A stretch of DNA of 64,000 nt from Clusia tigrina (taxonomy: Eukaryota; Arthropoda; Insecta; Diptera; Clusiidae), in NCBI GenBank assembly GCA_920105625.2, contig OV050030.1, forward strand, positions 113,690,814 through 113,754,813. The letters run 5' to 3'. Positions 36,098 to 45,497 of this stretch are shown piece by piece (position 1 is the stretch's first letter; the number at the start of each line of letters is the position of its first letter). The notes beneath the pieces were generated by a model, which was not told the origin of the DNA, ran no database searches, and was given only the letters and a program-made list of their open reading frames with translations. A program made the position numbers and the translations under genes.

Positions 36098-36115
36098 TGG
36101 CGCCCGAGCAGAGAC
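36098..36115 (+). other. tRNA primer-binding site
   Basis: TGGCGCCCGAGCAGAGAC, starting one base after the LTR end. The TGGCGCCCG core is that of lysine-tRNA-primed elements; the rest departs slightly. Confidence 0.7.
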
Positions 36116-36187
36116 TATAAAAACAAGGAAATTCAATGCATCTGATGCTCACCCATAGTCTTCGCCATTAACCAGGAAAGTCACAGG

Positions 36188-36330
36188 ATGTGGAAAACAA
36201 GCTGGGTGTACGTGCTACGGAAAGATGAGCTGGTGATTTTTGCGGAGAAATTCGGTTTGGAAAATACAGGCACAGTGGATGACCTCCGAAAGCGGCTTTC
36301 TGAGTTTTTCACACAAACGGTACTGACTCA
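36188..36330 (+). pseudogene. Truncated gag of the LTR element (SAP-like segment)
   Basis: ATG at 36188 opens a frame with LRKDELVIFAEKFGLENTG and VDDLRKRLSEFF, resembling the helix-extension-helix of SAP-type nucleic-acid-binding domains seen at the start of some insect LTR-element gag proteins. After about 48 codons the deletion joins it to the 3' LTR stub and the frame runs into LTR sequence. No other gag or pol domain remains. Confidence 0.55.
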
Positions 36331-36374
36331 GGAGCCGCTTAGTTTTACCCCAGCTATAAATTTGAGTCGTTACA
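36331..36374 (+). repeat. 3' LTR remnant, 44 bp
   Basis: Matches 36053-36096 with one mismatch and is followed by the target-site duplication GTAC. Confidence 0.88.
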
Positions 36375-37285
36375 GTACGGAAACATCAAAATTTGTCTTT
36401 TCCGCAAGGAAGGTATCAATGTAGCAGCCATTATTTCATATGCCAGTGTGCATATTTTCTGATTCCCCTTCAGATAGTGTTATATAAAATCCAAGCTTCG
36501 TCCGTAAATAAAGTTGGAAGCAGCTACAACAACATTAAGCCAAAATTCATTGTCTTACTTCTCAACGTGTTCTCCAATTAGAAGATCTCCGACAACACAT
36601 ACTACCGAAGATTTACTTTGACTTCGTCAGAAGCGCAACTACACGCATATGCTTGCATCATGTTACACCCATTCAAAAAAGTGCAGAGCAGACATGAATA
36701 GGTTTTAAAAATTCAACTACTACCACGACATAAAAGCAATCGGTGAGCAAAACATATGCCGGCTACCAATTTTATACGAACCGTTCCTGAAAGAGTGGAG
36801 GGGACTACAGAATTCACCGAGGGAATGCAGCGCACCAGGAGAAAGAGGTGGTATTTTAACAATAAATTATGGGAATAAGTTGTAAAACAAAAATTAGTAT
36901 TGTAAGAACAAATTATAGGGATAATTTATAAACCAAAGGCAAAAACAAAAAGAAAAGAAAACGGAAAAAACAAAAAAGAAGAAAAAGAAAAAGTGTCCAA
37001 TAATAGAAAAAGAAATAAAAATAAAGAAAAAATAATAGCTAAGAATGAAAAGATCAATATAAAAAAAAATAATGATAAAAAAAACCAAAACACAAAAACA
37101 AAAAAGAAGGAAAATAATAAACAATCTATAGAAGATAAAACAAACAATAGGAACCTAAAACATGGCAGAGATAGATAATAAAAAAACAACGCCAATGTAT
37201 TGTATAGTATATAGGATGCAGAAATTGTTTTTGGGGCAGGTATATCACTAGAGAATAGGAAGAATTACTAAGAGCTAGTTGCTCA
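36375..37285. repeat. P-unit copy 2, right part
   Basis: Corresponds to 26576-26770 plus 31530-32365, with local deletions (for example the ATTTCAAGTC J2 target is missing here). It includes the TATATAAAA segment near 36480 and the A/G-rich tail (36930-37140), whose Lys-, Phe- or Leu-rich reading frames are low-complexity artefacts. From 37286 to about 37500 nothing is recognised. Confidence 0.75.
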
Positions 37286-37499
37286 TCATATGTCACAACC
37301 GTGCCGTTGAATCTGTTTGCAGCGGAGGGATACGAAAGCTGTATTTGAACGGAGCCTCTCCGATACCTGGTCACCTGGTCGGCTCAGAGTGGAATTATGA
37401 CTTTACCACATTATCGGCGCTATGATGTGGTGGACATACAAATCCCCTACATTCGTGGCAATCAAGTGGAAAACACAAAATCAAATAAAACGAGTACAG

Positions 37500-39004
37500 A
37501 AATCTGAAGTCGGGTTAGACCGACTTCGATATTCCCTTTACCTTTCCTTGTGCGTGCGAGTTCAACAATGAGGATGTTTTCTTCATAAATTATCATTAGG
37601 AGCATATTCACGGTAATTTGATAGGGTACCTTGAAATGATTATATCGACCCCATTTCTTGTGTATGGATTTCTAGTGTCAATATAACCACTAATATAAAA
37701 ATTCGTCCAAAAATATTGTGTAGGTCGAAAGTTATAACAATACTTCAGTAGTGGGCGTGGCGGTAAAAATAACACGCCCATTTTTTGTGTTGTGTTTAAT
37801 GTTACTACCCGCAACCTACCTGTGAAATTTAGTTGAAAAATCTTTAATAGGAACCTAGTAATGATTTTTGGTTAATTATGGGCGTGGCAGTAGCAATAAA
37901 CTGCCTATATTTGGAATGCATGCTAGTACAGACCCAGTGTATACATACACCAATTTGTTTTCATATATCATCACTAGAAGCAAGCATAGATAGGGCAATT
38001 GTCTTTTAAGTGGGGTCCCCAAAGTTCATTATATGGGAGGGAGGCGTATCCTTCCTCTGATCGACCCCGAATCTTGTATATGGCATTGTAGGGTCCATAT
38101 ACGTACTAATATTTCGTCGAAAAATATTGTATAGGTCGCAAGTTATAATAATATGCCAATAGTCGGCGTGGCTGTAGAAATAACACGCCCATTTTTTGTG
38201 TGGTGTTTAATGCTAGTCCCCGCAACCTTCCTGTGAAATTTTATTGATAAATCTTTAATAGGAACACAGTAATGATTTTTCGCTAATTGTGGGCGTGGCA
38301 GGTGTATTATGATTTCCATATTCGGCACACACAATATTATGGACCCCATGTATGTTTCTGCCAATTTTTATTCCGCTGGCATCAATACGAGCATAGGTAG
38401 GCTAATTTTAATTTTAGACCCGAAAGTTCCCTATATCAAAAGTGAGCGTGTCTTTTCTCTGATCAGCCCCACTTTTTGCAGATAGCTTTATAATGTCCAC
38501 ATGTTCCTTCCCGTAAAATTTCGTCCGTAAATCTTTATCAGATCTTAAGTTATTAATATTTGTTAATAGTGGGCGTGGCAGTTAATATATACCGCCCACT
38601 TTTTGCAGTGTTTAGTAGGACCCACATCTCCAAATAATGTCACGATTCCGTTAATGGGACCGAAGTTATAGTCATTTTAAAAAAGGTGAAAAAAGTTCCC
38701 TATATGGGAGGTAAGCGTGGTCTTTGTCCAAATCGGCCCATATCGCAATCTGGTTCTGTATCTTTGTGCAGGTTATACTTTTGCAACATTTCATTAAGAT
38801 AGCTCTAACAGTGTAGAAAAAAAGTGGCCACAGACGGACAGACGGACGGAAAAAAGTAAAAATTGCTTAGAAAGTTATTCTGATCATATCTGTATATATA
38901 TGTTCATACCTACCACGCCTCCTTCTTGAAATTGCAACCCCTCTCAAAACCACAAAATTAGTATTCCCTATTTACCTTTTTTAAAGGTAAAGAGTATAAA
39001 AAAC
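37500..39004. repeat. Non-coding interspersed repeat with internal subrepeats and inverted ends
   Basis: The ends are inverted relatives: TATTCCCTTTACCTTTCC near 37530 and AAAGGTAAAGAGTATA near 38985. A perfect 8-bp stem (37506-37513 with 37520-37527) lies at the left edge. Inside, a subrepeat of roughly 450 bp appears about twice and a bit: GTGGGCGTGGC, ACACGCCCATTTTTTGTG and AATCTTTAATAGGAAC recur at about 37745-37915, 38160-38300 and 38520-38610. It includes a CAGACGGACAGACGGACGG segment near 38830. No coding potential. Other copies lie at 52540 and 59190. It is probably a non-autonomous transposon family. Confidence 0.65.
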
Positions 39005-39152
39005 ACTGAACATTAGATCGTCGACGAAAACTTGGAATATAAAAATAAAACAGAAACAATTAATGGTAACGATCTTGTACAACTCAAGTATACAACGAAA
39101 AATACTGCAGAGACATTAGGAGAGCCGATAAGTAACTCCTCTTTATCTGCTA

Positions 39153-40198
39153 CGAGGGCGGATTGATACTGAAGCTACCTAAGTAGGAAAAAAACATTTT
39201 TTTTTTCAAAAACCATTTATTTCTCAACACAGTCTCCTTTTACTTCGACACACTTAGTAAGACGATATTCCAACTTTTTTATCCCATCTGAATAATACGA
39301 TTTCGGGAACCCCTCAAAATACGCGTTAGTTTCGGTAATCACTTCTTCGTTTGAGATGAATCTTTCTCCTGCGAGCCATTTTTTCAAGTTTGGAAACAGG
39401 AAAAAGTCACTAGGAGCTAAATCTGGACTATAAGGTGGATGATTAACCAATTCGAAGTGTATTTCACGTGTGCATCCCAAAATACAGTGGCCACAACCTT
39501 GCCAGCCGATTTCACTGCCTTCGCCTTCTTCGGAACACTTCCACCAGCTTCCACCCATTGTTTCGATTGATTTTTGGTTTCAGATGTGTAGTGGTGGACC
39601 CACGTTTCATCAACAGTTATTAATCGACGCCAAAAATCAACAGGATTACGCTTTATCATGTCCAAACACCGCTGTGAAGTGGTCTGTCGAACTCGTTTTT
39701 GTTCGACACTGAGCAAACGCGGCACCCATCTTGCCGATAGCTTTTTCATATGCAAATGTTCATGCAAAATGTTGAACACACGTTCATATGATATGTTTAC
39801 CATTTCAACAATCTCACGCAACTTGACTCGGCTATCATTCATAACGATATCGAGGATTTTCTTGATATTTTCTTCAGTAACCACCTCTTTTGGCCTTCCT
39901 GTTGAGGGTATTATTGCAGTGCTTGTTCGGCCGCGTTTAAATTCAGCAATCCAATATTTTACCATGTAATCTGACGGAGCAGACACACCGTAATGTTTAT
40001 CGAGCTTTTCTTTTGTCTTTTTCGCCGTTTTCCCTTTCGAATAATAGTGTTTAATCACTGCATGAAATTCGCTTTTTTCATTTTTCAAGAAACACAAAAT
40101 TTTAACAGCTGACGTTTGACAGATCGCAATTTCTAAAACAAATTTTGTGTTTGTCCTCCCATCTAGCGCTAGGTAGCTTCAATATCAATCCGCCCTCG
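39153..40198 (-). mobile_element. mariner (Tc1/mariner) DNA transposon, internally deleted
   Basis: 29-bp terminal inverted repeats at 39153-39181 and 40170-40198 match at 28 of 29 positions, starting CGAGGGCGGATTGATA. TA dinucleotides flank both ends (39151-39152 and 40199-40200), as expected for this superfamily. The length of 1046 bp, against about 1.3 kb for complete elements, agrees with the coding deletion. It is inserted in Jockey J3. Confidence 0.93.
39217..40097 (-). pseudogene. mariner transposase, internally deleted and frameshifted
   Basis: The N-terminal helix-turn-helix region is present (GKTAKKTKEKLDKHYG, TGRPKEVVTEENIKKIL, ERVFNILHEHLHMKKLSARWVP), followed by catalytic motif one, VDETWVHHYT. 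At about 39470 the frame breaks at FWDA: a deletion joins it, in another register, to HPPYSPDLAPSDFFLFPNLKKWLAG, which holds the third catalytic aspartate. The segment with the second aspartate of the D,D34D triad is missing. The only nearby ATG (40081-40079) is out of frame by one base. The ending EYRLTKCVEVKGDCVEK is typical. It resembles the irritans group, judged by eye only. Confidence 0.9.
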
Positions 40199-40204
40199 TA
40201 TACC

Positions 40205-41139
40205 TTTAGGTATTGTACGCACTCGTTCACATTCACTGAGTAACTATTTCACATCTGACAAGAGCAAAAATAAAATTCAAACCGGTATCGATCATTACAT
40301 CACAGCCACAAAAAGGCTGAGAAGCCCGAAATCAATAATGCCAGGAAATCAATCAAAAAAATTTGCTGGTACGGATATTGTCAACTCAAACCTCTCTTAA
40401 CTGATAAAGATGAAGAGCCAGTCAAACCGATAAAGACTGCGAAACCTCCTCCAATATATTTGAGAGAACAAAATTCAACCCTTTAAGACAGGCGCCTGGA
40501 AGTCCTTGTAGGGAGTGGACAATTTCATGTTATTCCTCTGTTAAAAGGGGCCATACATGAGACCAAGATTCAAATTTATGAAGAAGGCAATTTTCGTAAA
40601 TTGATATATGGTTTCGATTCTAGTAAAAGAAACTACTACACTTATCAAATGAAGTCTGCCAAAGGGTTAACAGTTGTAATCAAAGGCATAGAGCATTCTG
40701 TTGGCAATGACGAAATACCAGCTGCTCTAAGTGATGAGAGATATGCGGTCAAATCCGTTTTCAACATATGCAATCTTAGCAAAGTGCCGCAGCCCCTCTT
40801 TAAGGTATAACTTGAACCAGAGAAAATCTAATTGAAAAAAGGTGAATCTCACCCCATCTACACATTAAAGTATCTGATGCACCGCAAAATCACTGTAGAA
40901 GAGCCTAGAAAGAAAGCTGGTCGGGTATAGTGCCATAACTGCCGAAAAATGGGCACACTGTACTCTGAGTGCTGTCTGTGTGATATGTGGAGAAATACAG
41001 AGATACAAGAGTTCTCAGATGTTGCCAAACGTGCTGTACAACAAAGTGATACACCAAGTGGCACATTCAATACTGACCAGCAGAGCCTAATGCAAACTCT
41101 TAACACATTTATGACATCTATGCAAGGTATGCATGACAT
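40205..41139 (+). pseudogene. Jockey J3 ORF1 (gag-like), broken
   Basis: Recognisable parts are IQTGIDHYITATKRL, the PPPIYLREQNS core entry, then FHVIPLLKGAIHETKIQIYEEGN, YYTYQMKSAKGLTVVIKGIEHSV (40601-40807) and a damaged knuckle region (CHNCRKMGTLYSECCLC, near 40930-40980). Stops occur near 40395, 40485, 40807 and 40930. The C-terminal QQSLMQTLNTFMTSMQGM ends at 41139. The same order occurs in J2 and J5. Confidence 0.75.
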
Positions 41140-41142
41140 CTA

Positions 41143-43515
41143 ATGAAAATGATGAAAACGCAAATCGCTCCTGCAAAAAATTCTTTCCAAGGTATGAATT
41201 TATTGTTGAAATTATGCTTTTGGAACGCAAACGGTCTTACGAACGATAAATTGGAACTGGCTGACTGTCTGACAGCTCACCAAATAGTTATAATGCAAAT
41301 ATCTGAAACCCACTTAACAACAAAAAACAACTTTAGAGTTACAGGATATACATTTTACCATTCAAAACATTCAAACGATAGAGCGCGCGGAAAAAGTGGA
41401 ATACTTATACGTAGTAGAATTAAGCATGTAGTCCTTGAAGACGTCAGCGAAGTCTACCTGCAAGAAACTAACATCAAACTATTAGAAGGAAATCTCCCCA
41501 TATCCGCCATCTACTATCCAAAAAGATTTTCAATTGAGTCTATAACCTTCCAACGCTCTTTTAAGTCACTCGGGAAGACCTCATAGACTTAGGTGTGTTT
41601 ATAAACATTAAAAAGGAAAACATTACCGCTGAGACTTCGTTTGATCATTCGTCTGACCATTCGCCAACCTTCATTCATCTGAAAACCTCATCAGTGTCTT
41701 CAAATTCCAACTCTGTTCACCTGAGAAATAAAAGATGATCGGACATCGAAAATACCTTGAATGACCTGGCAAATGTTTTAAAGGAAGCCGCATATTTATC
41801 CACCACACCCGTAACACAAGTCCTAGTGATGTGGAAAAACTGGTTAAAGAAAAGCGACGTCTTAGAAGAGAATGGCAATATCATCGTTCACCAAAATTGA
41901 AGAGTGAACTCGCGTGTTGCATCCGTAAACTAAAAAACATATTGAAGCAGAAACACCAAAAATCAGTTGCAGACTATTTTGAAGCTTGAGTCCTCATGGC
42001 GACAATGAGTATTCATTGTGGCGTGCTACTAAGAGGTTGAAAGGTCCAATACAACTTAAGTCACCACTTCAGAAAGATAATGGCACTTGGGCTAAAAGCG
42101 ATGATGAAAAATGCATTGCCTACGCACATCACCTGAGTAATGTCTTCTGTCCAAATCCCTCCATTATATCGTTTGAACCTCGGGAAATACCGAGTAGCAG
42201 AAAGAGTGAGCCCCTCAAAACTTCAGGGAAGGAGGACTTAATCTTAAAAAAGCACCAGGAATGGATCAGATATTAGCAAAAATGATAAAAGAATTACCTA
42301 ATATAGCTGTATCTCACTTACTGGGCTCTATCCTCAATGCTGGAAGATTTCGAAAATAATAATGATCCCGAAGCCAGGAAAGGATGTTACACAGGTTTGT
42401 TCCTATACACCCATTAGTCTACTGCCCACCTTATCTAAAATCTTCGAAAAATAGTTCATCGGCAGGTCTTCCAGTATTTAAATAAAAAAATGTAATTCCC
42501 CAATACCAGTTCGGCTTCCGTGAAAAGCATGGAACGATAGAGCAAGTGCATTGCATAGTAAGAGCTATATTCTCACCATTCGAACAAAAGAAATACTCTG
42601 CTGCATTCCTTGACATTACGCAAACCTTTGATAAGGTGTGACACAAAGGGCTCATATATAATCAAAAGAAATTCTTCCAAAGAAATTCCACAAAGAATTT
42701 GAAACCTACATTAAAGGCAGAAAAATCATGGTAAGGTGACTCTACATCCGACTACTTTGATATCAAAGCAGAAGTCCCTCAATGCAGTGTGCTTGGACCA
42801 CTGCTGTATTTGGTTTTTACAGCTGACATGCCAACTTCCGATCACACGGCTATATTCACATTTGCCGATGATACCGCCATACTGAGTACAAACAGCTCCC
42901 ATCTTGTATGCTCGCAATAGCTACAGATCCATTTACTGTCTATTGAACAGTGGCTTAATAAATGGAGAATAAACGAAAATGTGCACAGCTAAAATTTACC
43001 TTAAGCAAGGACATGTGCCCCCTATTCGCATCAATGTTCAAAACATTCCACAACGCTCTGGCATAAAGTACCTGGATATCCACTTAGACAGACGATTAAC
43101 CTGGATTAAACACATTGACTCAAAGTGTGCTCAGATCAAATTGAAACTCCATACCTTGAAATGGCTACTAAATAACCATTCTAGCCTTGCCTTAGAATAT
43201 AAGGTACTAATTTATACTAGTTTTTATAAACCTATATGGACATATGGGATTCAATTGTGAGGCACCGCGTGTCCGTTAAACAGGGAGAAACTCCAACGCC
43301 TCCAATCGAAAATTTGGAGAATGATGGCCGGTGCTCCATGGTACTTGAGGAACATAAACATCCACCGTGACATGAATATACCCACGATTGAAAATGGAAT
43401 GCTGAACACCTACAAAACCTACGCTCTTAAATCACCCTAACTGCATGGCGAGGAACCTCTAAAGCTTCCCTCTACAAGACGCATCAAAAGGATATATGCC
43501 CTAGACCTGATTTAA
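41143..43515 (+). pseudogene. Jockey J3 ORF2 (endonuclease + RT), broken with deletions
   Basis: The endonuclease N-terminus is readable (LCFWNANGLTNDKLELADCL, ISETHLTTKNNF), but a deletion near 41580 removes the GDYNAK region; the SSDHSP motif follows at about 41650. The linker shows EYSLWRATKRLKGPIQ (42005). RT pieces in changing frames: MDQILAKMIKELP, PKPGKDVTQV, QFGF, FADDT (about 42862-42876) and LDRRLTWIKHIDSK. The end lies at about 43515 without RNase H. Many stops. Confidence 0.8.
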
Positions 43516-43675
43516 TAACATCTTATTACATGCGGTGGAAACACCAAATATTTGATGCAGTGGCTGAGGATATTACATATAAATGTAGTCTTGTAATCTT
43601 AGAAAAATTACTGTTAGTTTCTTAACAAAGAAATCTTCGGTAAATAAATAGATGTAAAAAGAAAAAAAAAATATA

Positions 43676-44030
43676 TTACAATGAAGTAGTAAAAAGCGAT
43701 AAACAAAGATCATCTGATCCGAACGTTACAGAAAGTGTTTGTCGTCGGTCGTAATTATACGTTTTATGTATAAGATACTAAGCGCTCACATTGCTTTATA
43801 TACAGTCTGAAAACAGGTATTTGGTACGGGATTCTTGTTTTGTTTCGTCCATACCAATCGGAACTTTAAATTAGAAACTAAGTAGAAATATTGTCCAGTC
43901 ATGATAATGGATTAAAAAAATATTAACAACAAAGCTATAGAAATACAAAATAGCGTAAGAAATTTCCTATTAACAATATATATAATTACTCTTCTGAAGT
44001 TGTTTCCATTATTTATTATTAGCAGCTAAG
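43676..44030. repeat. P-unit copy 3, left remnant
   Basis: Matches 33205-33575 and 24070-24410 (GAAGTAGTAAAAAGCGATAA at its left edge) and stops just at the PPCDC stop-codon region, where an I-like fragment joins. The PPCDC exons are missing from this copy. Confidence 0.78.
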
Positions 44031-44990
44031 CGGCACTATGTGTTGCTCCCAGAGGCTAGTTCATGGTTAGATCCCGAGAACGAGCCCGGCAAACACTGTT
44101 GCCGTATTTTCACTGATGGCTCCAGGACTGAAGACGGTTCAGGCTCTGGTGTCTTCGTTGAATCTTGTGGGACCCGTCGGTTCTTTGCCCTTGGTCTGCA
44201 TGCGTCTGTGTTTCAAGCGGAGGTGTATGCGATACTTGAGGCAATGGACTTTGTTGTGGAAACAGGTGGAAAGGCAAATATATATGTATTTGCAGTGACA
44301 GCCAAGCTGCGCTCATGGCCTTGGATAGTCCTACCATCACTTCCACGATAGTCAGGTACTGCAAATCCAGGCTAAATTATGTTGGAAAACATAATGGTCT
44401 GACGCTGACTTGGGTACCGGGACACGCTGGCATTGCGGGTAACGAGACCTCTGACTTTTTGGCCAGGATGGGCTCTGAGGCTATTTTTATTGGCCCTGAG
44501 CCCGTTCTGCCACTCCCTTCTGCTGTCATCAAAGCCACTGCAAACAAGTGGGTTGTTTCGACCCACAAGCGAGCATGGCGGGCTGAGAGAAGCTGCGGAT
44601 GGACGAAATTTATGCTACCCGTTATCTCTGACCAATGGACACGGTTCCTTCTATCTTTAGGTAGGAGGGACTGCAAGCTGTTGGTTGGCGTGATGACGGG
44701 GCACATTGTATGGACAAGGCACTTGGAAAGGATTGGCATCTCAGACAGTGAGCTGTGCCCACCCTCTGGAGTAGAAGACGAGACGGCGGACCATTTCCGT
44801 TGCGTCTGCCATGCCTTTTCTCGAATCAGGTTTGGGATTTTTGGCACTGATGTGCCGATAAGTAAACAACTTGGCTCCTTGGCACTACAGGATCTACTTC
44901 TCTTTCTTCGGAGGTCGGGTAGATTTAAAGCAGAGTAAAGGGGAACCTTAAGTGCAGTACAATGGATATATACTCTGTCTGAGTGCTGCG
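44031..44990 (+). mobile_element. I-like non-LTR retrotransposon 3' fragment
   Basis: A 5'-truncated element starting directly in RNase H, joined to P-unit sequence at 44030. The 3' boundary is near 44990, before Jockey J4 starts. Confidence 0.65.
44040..44938 (+). pseudogene. RNase H and C-terminal part of I-like ORF2
   Basis: RNase H motifs: FTDGSRTEDGSGSG at about 44109, FQAEVYAILEAM, then a one-base shift at about 44290 just before SDSQAAL-type sequence, and in the new frame WVPGHAGIAGNETSDFLA. All four catalytic positions are thus readable, but across a frameshift. The C-terminal part contains LVGVMTGHIVWTRHL and a degraded terminal zinc motif (ELCPPSGVEDETADHFRCVC). It ends at 44938. 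The long second frame (207 codons) indicates a fairly recent origin. Confidence 0.8.
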
Positions 44991-44999
44991 TTTACTAGA

Positions 45000-45497
45000 T
45001 TGTTCCGACAAAAAAAAAAGCCCTTAATAAGTTTCTACATGACCACGAAATTGATGTTATGCTTTTGTCTGAAACATATCTCACAAACAAATACAACCTT
45101 CATCTGCCAGGTTTCAAATTTTATAACACTAATCATCCTGATGATAAGACACAACAACTAACTAACAATAACTAACAGACATAGTAAATTCGATTTTGTC
45201 TCACCAGGACAGCCCACTTATTGGCCAACAGACCCAAAGAAAATTCCAGATCTTATTGATTTTGCTATTTCTAAAAATATAGATAGGTATTTAGTATCAG
45301 CGGAAACCTGTGTCGATCTGTCCTCTGATCACTCGCCTGTAATAATCAACCTTTATGAACAGCCAGAATATACAAGTCCACTGTTTCGCCTAGGGACCAA
45401 CCAAACCGAAAATGCTAAAACAGTTAACAGATTCTGTATCAACATTTCTCTGTAAGCTTTTTAACGCAATTTTGGGCATCGGTTACTATCCGAATGC
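45000..45497 (+). mobile_element. Jockey-clade fragment J4 (endonuclease pieces)
   Basis: A decayed ORF2 fragment: HDHEIDVMLLSETYLTNKYN and FYNTNHPDD (about 45040-45145), a deletion, then GQPTYWPTDPKKIPDLIDFAI and CVDLSSDHSPVIINL (45210-45355). A second deletion jumps to an RT piece, KLFNAILGIGYYPNAL, which ends at the copia junction. GDYNAK is missing. It has two or more internal deletions. Confidence 0.75.

Larger units (their letters stand above)
34638..36374 (+). mobile_element. LTR retrotransposon with internal deletion (5' LTR, PBS, gag start, LTR stub)
   Basis: Begins TGTGACG and ends GTTACA, flanked by a 4-bp duplication GTAC at 34634-34637 and 36375-36378. The empty site is visible in P-unit copy 1 (CCTGTACGGAAAT near 26576) and copy 3. 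It contains a full 5' LTR, a primer-binding site, the first part of gag and only the last 44 bp of the 3' LTR. Nearly the whole coding region and most of the 3' LTR are therefore deleted. A 4-bp duplication and TG..CA ends fit Gypsy-type elements; without pol the clade is inferred. Confidence 0.85.
39005..43675 (+). mobile_element. Jockey-clade retrotransposon J3, interrupted by mariner
   Basis: Jockey sequence on the plus strand from about 39005 to 39152 and 40199 to 43675. The mariner sits in the ORF1 N-terminal region. Its 3' A-rich tail (about 43653-43671) abuts P-unit copy 3. ORF1 and ORF2 both carry stops, shifts and internal deletions. It is more decayed than J2 and must be older than the mariner insertion. 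Confidence 0.78.

Noticed and set aside
36894..37195. Phe/Leu-rich minus-strand frames resembling membrane proteins
   Set aside because: Antisense of the A/G-rich tail of the P-unit; the same artefact occurs at 31993-32248.
37500..39004. Helitron identity of the repeat
   Set aside because: A hairpin is present at the left edge but no typical TC start or CTRR end could be placed, so the class was left open.
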